Source: Ahaetulla prasina (taxonomy: Eukaryota > Chordata > Lepidosauria > Squamata > Colubridae). Taken from it: DNA of 64,000 nt. The translations under genes were made by a program, and so were the position numbers. The notes under the pieces were generated by a model that was not told the origin of the DNA, ran no database searches, and saw nothing but the letters and a program-made list of their open reading frames with translations. This document shows positions 10,534-20,879 of this stretch, in pieces. The DNA is taken from positions 262,665,958 through 262,729,957 of the forward strand of contig NC_080540.1 in the NCBI RefSeq assembly GCF_028640845.1, read 5' to 3'. Position 1 is the stretch's first letter. Each line of letters opens with the position of its first letter.

Positions 10534-10965
10534 AGTAATTAGTTAATCATTAATAAGGATTGTCCCCTTTAATAGTAATTGTATGTGCATGCAGAAAGCT
10601 ATTTTGGCAGCACATCAGATATTATATAATGATACAATATGATATGAGTTATAATATAATATAATAATATATAATATAATATAATATAATATAATATAAT
10701 ATAATATAATATAATATAATATAATATAATATAATATAATATAATATAATATAATATAATATAATATAATATAATATAATATAATATAATATAATATAAT
10801 ATAATATAATATAATATAATATAATATAATATAATATAATATAATATAATATAATATAATATATAAATCTGGTAAACTGTGCTGCCAAAAAATAGCTTTC
10901 TGCATGCACAAAGGCATACCCCCCTACTATTAAAGGGCACAGTCTTTATTTATCACTAATTATTT
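10534..10965. repeat. Large inverted repeat with a pentanucleotide array in the loop
   Basis: The left arm (about 10534-10613) contains CCCTTTAATAGTA, GTGCATGCAGAAAGCTAT and TTTGGCAGCAC in that order. The right arm (about 10878-10965) contains their reverse complements in reverse order. A few indels separate the arms, which are about 80-90 bp long. The shape is that of a foldback element or palindromic MITE. I see no clear TSD, so mobility is unproven. Confidence 0.75.
10651..10862. repeat. (ATAAT)n microsatellite, about 42 units
   Basis: Nearly perfect ATAAT repeats fill the loop of the inverted repeat. Long Tyr/Ile frames across it are artefacts. Length polymorphism is expected. Confidence 0.97.
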
Positions 10966-11295
10966 AACTCTGAGGAAATTTCAGGTAGCCATTCTCTTTA
11001 TTTTGTCCTGTAAGGTTGACAACTCACATGGAGTCAAGATGCTGGGAAAAGGATGTGCCAGCTGTCAGTTCCAATGGCCCCATGAAAGAAGCTCCTTCTC
11101 TGGTGGCTATTGGTATTTATATGCAGAGTTTTCATATTTGAACAAAGAGCCACATCTGTAGCAGGACAGAAGTGGGTGCAAATCATTTTGTCCATGACCA
11201 GGGACAGTAATGATTGGTCAGAGCAGTCCTTAATCTAGTTTATGAGTAGACTGGAAGCAACATCTGGTTAACATCTGGTTTGTCAAGCAGACAAA
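10966..11295. other. Unique sequence
   Basis: No recognised feature apart from a direct duplication ACATCTGGTTA / ACATCTGGTTT near 11260-11281. Confidence 0.4.
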
Positions 11296-11363
11296 ACCAT
11301 TGTTGTGCCTCATCCTCCCTCCTCTCCTCAGCCGGGCCCCTCCCGTCTCCACCCGGGCCTGTT

Positions 11364-11382
11364 ATCAGACTCCGAGTCTGAT
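11364..11382. repeat. Palindrome in solo LTR 3
   Basis: ATCAGACTC-C-GAGTCTGAT is a 19-bp palindrome with one mismatched centre. It could be a binding site for a dimeric transcription factor. Confidence 0.6.
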
Positions 11383-11659
11383 AATGAAGATGAACGGCCT
11401 GTCATGCCTCCAGCCCCCGGCCCTGGCCCCATGCCTGGAGAGGATTCCAGGAATGAATAAACAAACCCGATAAACCTCACTCCTACAGCATGTGAGCAGG
11501 AAGCCAGCCACGTGCTGGAATTACTGACAGCAGATCCAGCTGAAGAGAATTCAAAGTGGGAGGATCCTCGCTTCCGGAGATCTGAGAGGCGATGCCAGCA
11601 GAAGGAAGGGAGAGGCAGGCCTGGATAAATGCTGAGTCATGGAGCCACACCCCACAGCC

Positions 11660-11667
11660 TATATAAA
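11660..11667 (+). promoter_or_regulatory. TATA box of solo LTR 3
   Basis: TATATAAA after CACAGCC, aligned with the TATA box of the other LTRs. Confidence 0.6.
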
Positions 11668-12068
11668 GGACCTGCTTGAGCATTCCAACTTTGAGTCAAA
11701 CAAAGTCTCATCTAGTTTGCTGCTATCGGACTCTATCGCTGAAGTCACAACTTGGACTCCTGCCTGCCCTGATAAACCTCGAAGGAATTTGACAAGCTGC
11801 AGAGGCTTCATTGCCACGTTTGATACGGACTTCCTAGACCCGGTCGTCGGAGCGGGAGTGGGACATGACAACCATCAAACAGAAAACAATACCTGTCGTG
11901 TCCCACTCCTCCGCTGACGGCCGGGTCAGGGAAATCCGAATCAGGCTTGCCTCTGCAGCTCTGCCCAAAGTCCTAGCAAAGTCCTCAGAGCAGGCAGGAG
12001 ACCAGTAAGTGACTTCAGCAAGATAAGTTCGACTTTGCCTGACTCAGAGACTGCCAGAAAGCAGATCC

Positions 12069-12076
12069 TTTATATA
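12069..12076 (-). promoter_or_regulatory. TATA box of solo LTR 4
   Basis: Minus-strand TATATAAA at the conserved LTR position. Confidence 0.6.
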
Positions 12077-12256
12077 GGCCATGGGGTGTGGCTCCATGAC
12101 TCAGCACTCATTAAGGCCTGCCCCTCCCTTCCTTCTGTTGCCTCCGCCTATCTAATCTTCTGATGCGAGGGTCACTCCAATCAGCTGTTGGAAGTAAACT
12201 TTCCTCAGGCTCACATGCTGTGGAGGAGGGGGAGGGGTCTAGCTGCTCCGTTTGCC

Positions 12257-12418
12257 TGGGCATGGAGTCAGGGCTGGGGCCGGGGGATGCTCCCTCCTCT
12301 GCAGCCTGCTTGGGCATGGAGCCAGGGCTGGGACCGGGAGGTGCCCCCTCCTCTGCAGCTTGTCTGGGCATGGAGCCAGGACTGGGGCCAGGAGGCATAC
12401 ATTCCTCCGTGTTCGGGA
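12257..12418. repeat. Three 54-bp tandem units in solo LTR 4
   Basis: Units start with TGGGCATGGAG at 12257, 12311 and 12365. The 54-bp period is a multiple of three, so one frame stays open through them. Confidence 0.9.
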
Positions 12419-12476
12419 GCAGATAAGCAGACCCCGGCTGCGGTGAGAGCGGACAAGACACAACAATACCCTAATC

Positions 12477-12891
12477 CCGTGATGGTGAACCTATGGTACA
12501 CATGCCACAGTTGTCACACGTGCAACAGATGGTTCATGGAGCCATCTCTGTGGCCACATGAACCGAAACCCAGGTCAGCTCCACTGTGCATGTCCGTGTG
12601 CTTCCTGCCGGCCAGCTGATTTTTGGGTCTCTGCCGGGAGATGCGTGCGTATGTGCACAGGGGGGGTTACGTGTGCATGCACGGAGGGGGGTGCGGTGCC
12701 CCGTGCCCCATTTTTGGTTCCAGGAGGCTTCAGGGAGGCCAGCTAGCAGCCCCCTTCAGGGGGTCGCACATGCATGCGTGGGGGTGTGGCCTCCGGGGGG
12801 CATTGCATTATGGGTGTCAGCACACACGTGCTTGCTGTCATGTGCATGCGCACGCTTTCGGCACCCAGGAAAATAAGTTTCACCATCACTG
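12477..12891 (+). mobile_element. hAT-type MITE (GATGGTGAACCTATGG family), copy 1
   Basis: The ends CCGTGATGGTGAAC and TTTCACCATCACTG are inverted repeats. The flanking 8-mers CCCTAATC (12469-12476) and CCCTAATT (12892-12899) match at 7 of 8 positions. The 415-bp interior is GC-rich with many GTGCATGCG-like alternating purine-pyrimidine stretches. No transposase is encoded. It begins 11 bp from solo LTR 4. Confidence 0.85.
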
Positions 12892-12899
12892 CCCTAATT

Positions 12900-13270
12900 A
12901 AAAGTCTAGCAAGGAGAAAACCATTCCCTCACTAATACTGGCAGCGCAAACTACTGTATTATATATAAGCGGAGAGCTATTCATTTATTTATATTTGCAT
13001 TTGTGGATTGCTCTCAAAATGTACACTCACTTGTTCCTAGTCAGGTAATGAAACATCTGCAAGCAAACAACTTTCAGAGAGCACCAAAAACTCCACATCT
13101 GTTTATGTCCGTATAAGTTACCATTTTATTAAAATATATGTAGGGTATAGAAGTGAGTTTCAAGCTTTCAGATTCAACTTGATATTTCATTATAACTAGA
13201 AGACCAGCTAACTATATCTAGTACAAAATAATGGTGAAAGAACACATGACCCTACAATTTGTGCTTATTA
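12900..13270. other. Unique AT-rich sequence
   Basis: Nothing recognised. Confidence 0.4.
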
Positions 13271-13509
13271 TAGCAATAGCACTTAGACGTATATATCACT
13301 TTATAGTGCTTTATAGTCCTTGCTAAGCGGTTTACAGAATCAGCATATTGCCCCCAACAATCTGGCTTCTCATTTTACCGACCTCGGAAGGATGGAAGGT
13401 TGAGTCAATCTTGAGCCTGGTGAGATTTGAATTGCCAAAGTGCAGTCAGCCGACAGTCAGCAGAAGTAGCCTGCAGTACAGCAATCTAACCACTGTGCCA
13501 TCGCGACTC
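13271..13509 (-). mobile_element. tRNA-derived SINE with LINE-like 3' end
   Basis: On the plus strand it starts TAGCAATAGCACTTAGAC, continues through AAGCGGTTTACAGAATCAGC and TATTGCCCCCAACAATCTGG, and ends with CTAACCACTGTGCCATCG, the reverse complement of a tRNA-like A-box region. GAGATTTGAATTGC is a degenerate B box. A copy of the same family lies at 48288. The family is common in squamates as far as I recognise it; the exact name is not certain. Confidence 0.75.
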
Positions 13510-15047
13510 ATAATTGCAATTCAATTGAATTGAATTTCAATGCTTATGTGTAGAAATTATTCTTGGTTCCCTACCTTTTTTTGTTAAAATATCCTGATTT
13601 AGAGGGTGAGGGTATTTTCTATTTTAGTGATGGGACAGAAATCCTGGACCATTCATTACAAATCTGTCTGAAATGTATTAGATAATTCTGATTTTTTTTT
13701 TACCGTTGGTCCAATATGGCATTCATTTACAATTTTGTTGTTCTTTGAACTGGAGCCATGACTCTCAGTGGAACCTGATGGAATAACCAAAGTCAAAATT
13801 GCACTTTCAAAATATGAGCATAAAAAGAGGGACCACCGACTGTTACAAACTGAGTTGAACAGCAGAATGTACCAAAGGAAATGTTCACAGCCTCAAAGCT
13901 GTTTCACACTAACTCCTGGGAGAACTCTGTCTGTCCACCCACCCACCCATCCCTCATTCTCAGGGTTAAAAGCTTCCTTTCAAAGGAATGAGCTTTTCTA
14001 AGCAGCAGTAAATAGTTTTTTTTGCTACCACTCTGCAGCTTTCTTAGGAAGGCAGGAGAGATACAGAGTCACATTCCCTCTTTTCTCAGGAACTCTGACA
14101 TGTAAACTCATTGGATTGATGGCTCCTTCTGGTCCTGGCATTCTCTTTGATTGCTAGTTGTGTGTTTTTTTCTGTAAAGTTGTTAAAATGTCTCTCAAGC
14201 AACTTTCTCTCTCTCTCTCTCTCTTTTGAGCTAGTGCATGTAAGAGTAGAGCCCAAGTGACAGGTGAAGATTTACTTTTACTCTTGTTGATTGTAACACT
14301 TTGGAAGATCAACCACCCAGAAAAGTTGTTGCTTTTTCTCAGTCCAAAGCATTTAAAGTCCTTTGAAATTATGCATTCTTTAGAGTGGTATTTGCCCAGA
14401 ATACCAGGAACTAGCTTGCTGGAAGGTTTTTTTTTTTTTGTATATATTTAGGACCAGGATGACAGTAGTCCTCACCTCAAAAGAAGGCTGTAACAACTAT
14501 GCTACCATATTTGACTTTGGTTGGCATATCTGAATCCCGTGCATATTTTCAGAATTAATCATATAGGGCCAGGGTTATAATAACTGTCAGTTTTTTGCCT
14601 AATCTGCCTTATGTAGGGCTGTGAGAGCCAGAGAGCTCTGGAAGAATAACCTGTCCTATTCTTCTTGGCTGCTGTATTTCCCAAAGGGAACCTATATTTT
14701 TGCTTTGTCCCGGGAGGAATGTTCTGAACAGCACAAAGTTTGCATGTGAATAATAAAAAAACATTTTGGACAATTTTGTCCCTGCTATATTATTCCAATG
14801 GCAGAAAGCTTAATGAATCTTCTTGCTGAAACTAGCACTGACACCACAGCATTGCCTTCTTCAAGGTCCACAATGTCAGTGGTCTTCAGCTGGATCAATA
14901 GTTCCAAAAATTCAGTCCTTGGAGATTCGTTGTTGCTTCCTTTAGAATCTAAACAGCAGTTTTAGAATTTGGAGAGCATGTTGTGGGCACTCTCACAAAA
15001 TGTCTATTATGGTAAAATGATTGCCATCTACTCATCAATTTTCCCAT
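13510..15047. other. Unique sequence
   Basis: Holds a short CT repeat (14204-14223) and a T-run near 14430. No coding or RNA gene recognised. Confidence 0.4.
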
Positions 15048-15310
15048 CATCATTTATTTATTTAATTTATTTATAGGACTTCCATGGCCACCTATTTCAT
15101 ATAATGATTCTAGTGGTTCACAACATCCATTCAGTTCACAACATTGCTTAAACAAAAATTCACACACCCCCAATACCTGATTAGATAGTCTCTCAGTTCA
15201 ACCACATCCTAGCCCATGCTTGGGTGAAGAGCCAGGGTTTCATGGCCCTCTAAAAAGCTAATCTCCCCACCAGTTGCTTCTGTACCAATTCTGCATACCT
15301 TTGTTTTATT
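15048..15310 (-). mobile_element. Old CR1-group LINE 3' fragment
   Basis: TTTATTTATTTAATTTATTTATAGG followed by a run resembling CR1 3' UTR, then GAAGAGCCAGGGTTTCATGG, which resembles the reverse complement of CR1 C-terminal coding sequence. Highly diverged; the boundaries are approximate. Confidence 0.45.
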
Positions 15311-16049
15311 TTGATTGGTTTTCAGGTAGAGTAGATATACTTGCAGCCAAAATATAAGAATGCAGCTACTCTCCATTTTCATTTTCTAAGAAAGGCCAGT
15401 CTTGATCCAACAAACATTTATGGAAATAAATGTTGTGTCTAAAACTAGAGTTTTGTTCACCGTTAGCTTCTATTGTATATTTAAATTTAAAGTAATTTAA
15501 GTGTCAATAACCAGTATGAAATGGGCCATGCCAGGAGCCAAAAGAGAAGCCTATTGGTATAGTGAAGACAAATGTGGTCTAATTAATTCCTGGAACCATC
15601 TTATCCAAAGATATGTTCATTGCCCAGGGCTGCAATAGGGGGCCATTATAAAAGAAGTCAAATTGGTAGCTGCAACTATATGATTAAAGTTATACCACTT
15701 TTTTTACATAGTTGCATGATGCATAAGAAACAGGGATGGGGCTACTATCACTCAATTGTGGACAACCTGGCACAGGGCACCCTTAATATTAATACGTTCA
15801 TTCAGTGTTTTCTCCAAATAAATCTTGATAGAGCCTCTTGTTCTAGTTGCAGTTTATGTATATTCAAGAACCTGCACTGAATAGAAAAAAAATGGGGATG
15901 CAACCAAAAAGTCTATAGACTTGATTGAATTTCTGCTCCCTATTCCCAAGTCCTTACCAATCAACAACAAAGAGGATAACAATTACCAAGAATCTTCAGC
16001 CAAAACTACAAGCTAAATAGTAATTACTTTATAAGTAATTCAAAACAAC
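15311..16049. other. Unique sequence
   Basis: Nothing recognised. Confidence 0.35.
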
Positions 16050-16061
16050 AAAGATAATATT

Positions 16062-16118
16062 TGAGGGGGAGGGGGGGATGTATGGGGAAAAATTTTTGTA
16101 AAACTTTTTCAATAAAAA
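16062..16118 (+). mobile_element. Minimal L1-like 3' end insertion
   Basis: The 57-bp insertion has a G-rich stretch, GTATGGGGAAAAA, and ends in AATAAAAAAA. It is flanked by a perfect 12-bp TSD, AAAGATAATATT (16050-16061 and 16119-16130). The G-rich tract, AATAAA and poly(A) fit the last bases of an L1-type LINE inserted by target-primed reverse transcription with extreme 5' truncation. Confidence 0.65.
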
Positions 16119-16130
16119 AAAGATAATATT

Positions 16131-16859
16131 CATTTACTCATTTATAATAATTATGTTTGTATAAATGGATATACGTATATGGAATACATTTATTTAATAT
16201 TTAAGATATATAGATGGGATGTACAGTAAATCTAATAAATACACAAATAATAGTAATATTGTTCTTTATTTTTAAGAAATGGAAATACATTTCCAAAATC
16301 TAATTCTAGCATTCTATCTGCTAACTAAAATACACATATATCTAAAACAAATTCTGAATACCTGTTCACCAGCTGGATAATATGGAAGAAATCACTTGTA
16401 TATAATTCCATGTACTTATTCATCCATTATATCCTTGAACTAATAGCTTTATTGTTAATATTTTTCTTTAAAAAAATCTAAACTCTTCAAATCCAGTTAC
16501 TTCTCTTTTTGATTTTGTTCCCACATGAAGCAGAAACATAGTGATAATTATTTTTTTCATAACAAAAAATGTTTCACTGCAAAAATAGCCTTTTTGTTTC
16601 TGCTTGGCTACTTGTGCAGAATACAAAGCAATAAAACATTAGGCTATTGACATAGTGACTTTTTTAAAAATTAGGATTGCAACTGGAGCACAATCTGCAA
16701 GAAGATCTAACAGTAATACTCATATTTGGAATATTGTGTGGGTTCTACCGTACAGTGATTAGGTGATTTTGGCCATGATGGAAAACCTGGCAAATATTGA
16801 GAGCAGCAGCAGTAGTAGTCTTATTCAGCGTGGCTTGGAAAGAAACATACCAAGCAAAT
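16131..16859. other. Unique AT-rich sequence
   Basis: Nothing recognised. Confidence 0.4.
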
Positions 16860-17219
16860 TTCTTATTTATTTGGGGATTTATATCCTGCCTTTCTGCCAA
16901 CAGATGGCTCTCAAGATGGCAATATATACAAACAAATGTATTTATTTATTTATTTTCTGCACCCGTCTTCCTCCCAAAGTGGTTTACAAGAGAACAATAA
17001 AAACAGCTTTAAACACAGGCAGCACAATAAAACCAACCAACAATGCTTAAAAACAATGAATTCAAAATACAATTCACTTTTTAAAAAAGCAGAAAAGCAA
17101 AGTAATTGTCCCACAAAAGCCTGAAAGAAGAGCGTGGACTTCAGTTTCTGAAAGAGAGATGACTGGATCAATTTGAACATTCCAGAGAAGAGAGATAGCT
17201 GGATTCCTGCCACTGAGTG
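16860..17219 (-). mobile_element. Old CR1-group LINE 3' end
   Basis: Two LINE-tail motifs (GGGATTTATATCCTGCC and GTCTTCCTCCCAAAGTGG) precede AAAACAGC and then CCTGAAAGAAGAGCGTGG. In minus-strand translation the last region gives a SLFQKLKSTLFFQAF-like C-terminus typical of CR1/L2 proteins. It is diverged and interrupted at its upper end by a MITE. Confidence 0.5.
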
Positions 17220-17227
17220 CTCTAAAA

Positions 17228-17341
17228 CAAGGGTCTCCAACCTTGACAACTTTAAGCCTGGCGGACCTCAACTCCCAGAATTCCCCAGCCAGCGTAGTTG
17301 AAGTTTGCCAGGCTTAAACTTGTCAAGGTTGGAGACCCCTG
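17228..17341. mobile_element. Palindromic hAT-type MITE, copy 1
   Basis: The element folds on itself: CAAGGGTCTCCAACCTTGAC on the left pairs with GTCAAGGTTGGAGACCCCTG on the right. A perfect 8-bp TSD, CTCTAAAA, lies at 17220-17227 and 17342-17349. The centre holds ACTCCCAGAATTCCCCAGCC. Length 114 bp. Relatives lie at 22880, 35700, 51955 and 52244. Confidence 0.9.
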
Positions 17342-17349
17342 CTCTAAAA

Positions 17350-18569
17350 GACTTTGCACTCATAATGTTCTTTATTTATTTAGTAAGCAGAAATATATTG
17401 TTTTAGCATCATCTGTAGAAGGCTACTGCAGGACAATTGCCCGTGTGCAGGCAAGCTGCTTATATCAAACATCAGTGCTATGAAAAGCTTTTTCCACTGA
17501 TTTTTCTCAGGGATCTCTTGTTTCTGCTCAGTGGATATCTTATTTGCCTTATCATTTATTTACCATCTTTTGATCAGAAACAGGCTCAGAAGTAGCTTAC
17601 CAGAATTGAACAATAATAAAATGTCCAAAATAAACTCTGATTGCAGTAAGTGGTAATAAATTATAAGCAAGAATCAGTAAAAATAGTCCAAATCTTCCAA
17701 TATTAAATGTCCGTTGATTGACCAATGTCAATGTTTAAAAGAAATCTCTTCTTCAATTTGCTGTTTTTCCCATGTATTGAGGTGAAAGCTTGTTGAGGTC
17801 TCAGAGTTTTGGTAGCTATAGTTGAAAACTGTAGTTGTAAATTTCCTTCAGAAGGGTATGGATGAAGGGGTTGCAAATGGACCTAAACAGAACAATTGCC
17901 AAAAAGGCAGTAGTAGTATAAACCAAAGAAAAATAAATAAAAAAGTTAGGGGACACCTACCTACATCAATGAGGTTATGTCCCCAGATCTGGTCAGTTAC
18001 ATCTGAGAATTTTGAAGAAGATTGCAGAGCCTTGTTAGACAATCCACAATCCTCAAAACCCCTTTCTATGATCTTAGAAAAATCCATAGAGGATGGTGCT
18101 AGAAGAGTAGAAAAGACTATGCTGTTTGTATGTTCAGAAAAGGAAAAAAAAAAGATTTAGATAACTAGAGATAAGTCAGATTGACTCTGATACTGAACAA
18201 CACTCTGAAACATATTATTAATCTCTGAGCATTTAGGGGAAAAAGCCACCATAGTCCACAATAACAAGTCATGCATCAGCCAACCTAACATTTTTTGATA
18301 GAGTGACCAATTTAGTTCAGCATGGGACTGTGATGGACATTGTATATCTTGACTTGGCAACGCATTTGGCAAAATTCCCAGTAAAATTCTAGTAAATGTT
18401 TGGCAAAATATGGGAGGGACTGCTAGTGCTAGTATTATATGGGTGCAAAGATGATTCAATAATCCTGCCCTATGAATATAAATCAGTGGCTCCTTGTTAG
18501 ACCTGAAGGAAGTGATAAGTGAGATATTACAGGGTATTACACAATATATTATGTTCTAGGTTATGTACT
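17350..18569. other. Unique sequence
   Basis: Possible scraps of LINE tail near 17545-17640; otherwise nothing recognised. The 112-codon frame at 17822-18160 has no recognisable domain. Confidence 0.35.
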
Positions 18570-18577
18570 GTTCAAAA

Positions 18578-18885
18578 CAGTGGTGGATTTCAAATTTTTT
18601 TACTACCGGTTCTATGGTCGTGACTTGGTGGGCATGGCACGGCTTGGTGGGCACGGCTTGGTGGGCATGGCAGGGAAAGGATATTGTAAAATCTTCATTC
18701 CCACCCCACTCCAGGGGAAGGTTACTGCAAAATCCTCATTTCCTCCGGATCAGTTGGGACTCGGGAGGCAGAGAATAGATGGGGGCGGGGCCAGTCAGAA
18801 TTTTTACTACTGGTTCTCTAAACTACTCAAAATTTCCACTACTGGTTCTCCAGAACTGGTCAGAACCTGCTGAAACCCACCTCTG
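18578..18885 (+). mobile_element. hAT-type MITE, ACCGGTTC family
   Basis: The ends CAGTGGTGGATTTCA and TGAAACCCACCTCTG are inverted repeats. A perfect 8-bp TSD, GTTCAAAA, lies at 18570-18577 and 18886-18893. The 308-bp body is closely similar to the copy at 4224. This copy gives the firmest boundary for the family. Confidence 0.92.
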
Positions 18886-18893
18886 GTTCAAAA

Positions 18894-20871
18894 CATATAT
18901 AAATAATAGACAGATAGGGGATTGTATTTAGAAGATAAGCTTCAGTAGTATATTGATAAGATGGAACAATGGGTATAAATCAGCAAGATGACTTTCAACA
19001 GAAATAGACATGGAAAAATTTAGGTAGGAAAAATTCAGAACATGACTACAGGTTCTCTCTTCCCTCTCCCTTTAAGTAGTATGTCTGCCTTTGATTTCAT
19101 TTTTATGCCTAAAGGATGTTTGGCTACATACGATCTATCTGCTATAAATCTGTTGAGTCGCCATTGTATATTTTTGCTAAGACTCAATTATTTATTTTTT
19201 GGCCTATATTATGTTCATACATAAATATGTTGCTGTTTCACTTCTACATTAAAGTTTGTTCTCACATACGTTTCTAACCATATTCTGTTTTAATGCACTG
19301 TAAAATCTGAAAATTGAAAAAGTACAATTTTTTACTTTAGTCCAGGAAGACTAAATCATGTCTGTTCATTACAAAATAGTCCTCAAAGAATATTTTTCCA
19401 CATTTTCTCTCTGAATATGCAAACAACCAAAGAAATGAAGATTGCATTATAGCAGATTTGAGTTGTCTTATTTGAATTGTGGAGCTATCAATATGCATAT
19501 TATTGAAAGAAAATGCAAAATCTGTCTTTTGGACAAATAACATATTGATGTAAACCTAAGTGATGGGCGGAGTAGACAAACTCCAAGGTTCTTTTTCTAA
19601 CCTGGTTTTATTGAAGAGAAAAGACCTTGAAAAATATTTAAACTTGGCACTTTTCTTAAACTTACATTGCTTTGTTGTTTCTGCTGCCTTGTGCAGCAAT
19701 TTTTCTTTTTAAAGAAATATACAAACAACTTGAGACTGAGTTGAAACGAATGCCCTCATCTAATGCCTGGCATACACCAGCTATAGACATATTCACATGA
19801 GAAAATGCCTTGACAAATATTTCATCTATCTGAGATATTTTCCAGCTGAGTCCCTGCTCCATTCTGTTCCCACCACATTCCCAACACTGCAGAATAGAAA
19901 AAGCAGAGATATTTAACTTCGGCAATCCGACAGGGAAAGTCAGACTTTGAAAATCAACATTCTCTCCCCTCAACACACCACATCTCCATTTCAGCTTGCC
20001 CTTCATAATGGAAACAAGATTCACTCACCTCTTTTGTCATATGTATCTGCTTTCAACAAGAGACAATCAGCGAAAGATTTATTGTATTTCCTGACTACTC
20101 TATGGTCTGTCATGAAGCACTTTCTTGTTAACTTACTTATGGAGAAGGGATAGGATGAAAAGTAATGGCTGTGTGTGGCCACTAAATTGGGCTTCCACAA
20201 ATATTACAGTCTGGAAATGGATGGAAAGAAAAGGTTTGTGGAAAACTGCCTGGCTGCCTTGAATTTGTTTTTTGTTGTAGTGAAAAAACAAAATTTGTTT
20301 CCAGGTTCTACTATTTTAATCTAGTGATACAGCAAATATAATCCTTTACTACCAGACTGACAATGTATTATTGGTCTGATTTGGATTTTTTCTAACAATC
20401 TATGGAGTAATTTTTGAGCAGAACATTGAAAAGCAACTGGAATACTTTTGACTTAAATATTGACAGAAATAACTTTACTGAATTGTTCATATAAGCTGAG
20501 GTAAAGGGGAGACACCCAATTTTTTTCTGGCTGAAGACCATCCTGGAATTTTTGAATAATGAATCATAATTTACTCTGCACCCCCCTCCAATAGATGGAC
20601 CCAGAATAAAGATATAAACACAGGTAGCACAGAAGCAGAGTAAGAAAAAAACACAATTTGATTAATTTTACATTTCATTGACACCCAACAAACTGAAATA
20701 ATGCTAATACAACTTCCCATACATCACTGTAATTATCTTCTGTCAAATGTGCTGATCTGTCTTTTGCTAGTCACAAAAGAGTATACCAACACAGGTAATA
20801 TAGAAGTATGGTCTGGTGAATTAGTTCTAAACAGATTTAAAATAAATTCAATGTAGGGCAATGTTAGAGCA
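18894..20871. other. Unique sequence, about 2 kb
   Basis: No dispersed repeat, RNA gene or credible exon recognised. A 120-codon minus-strand frame at 19662-20024 has no identifiable domain. Confidence 0.4.
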
Positions 20872-20879
20872 GTGTGGAT

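Larger units (their letters stand above)
11301..11870 (+). mobile_element. Solo LTR 3, divergent subfamily
   Basis: A 570-bp block from TGTTGTGCC to GACATGACA, with a perfect 5-bp TSD ACCAT at 11296-11300 and 11871-11875. Its middle and 3' parts match the other LTRs (GCTGAGTCATGGAGCCACACCCC, then the TATA box), but the 5' third differs: it lacks the 54-bp CATGGAG repeats and carries instead a near-perfect palindrome at 11364-11382. It is a related, apparently older LTR subfamily. Confidence 0.9.
11894..12465 (-). mobile_element. Solo LTR 4, with an extra tandem unit
   Basis: A 572-bp minus-strand LTR from TGTCGTGTC to GACACAACA, with a perfect 5-bp TSD ATACC at 11889-11893 and 12466-12470. 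It carries three 54-bp units (starting 12257, 12311 and 12365), where LTRs 1, 2 and 5 carry two, which explains most of its extra length. It lies 23 bp from solo LTR 3 in the opposite orientation, so the two 3' ends face each other. Confidence 0.93.

Noticed and set aside
10599..10940. Tyr/Ile repeat ORFs of up to 113 codons
   Set aside because: Translations of the ATAAT array; not coding.
11301..12465. Full provirus with LTRs at both ends
   Set aside because: The two LTRs are in opposite orientation, belong to different subfamilies, are 23 bp apart and have different TSDs.
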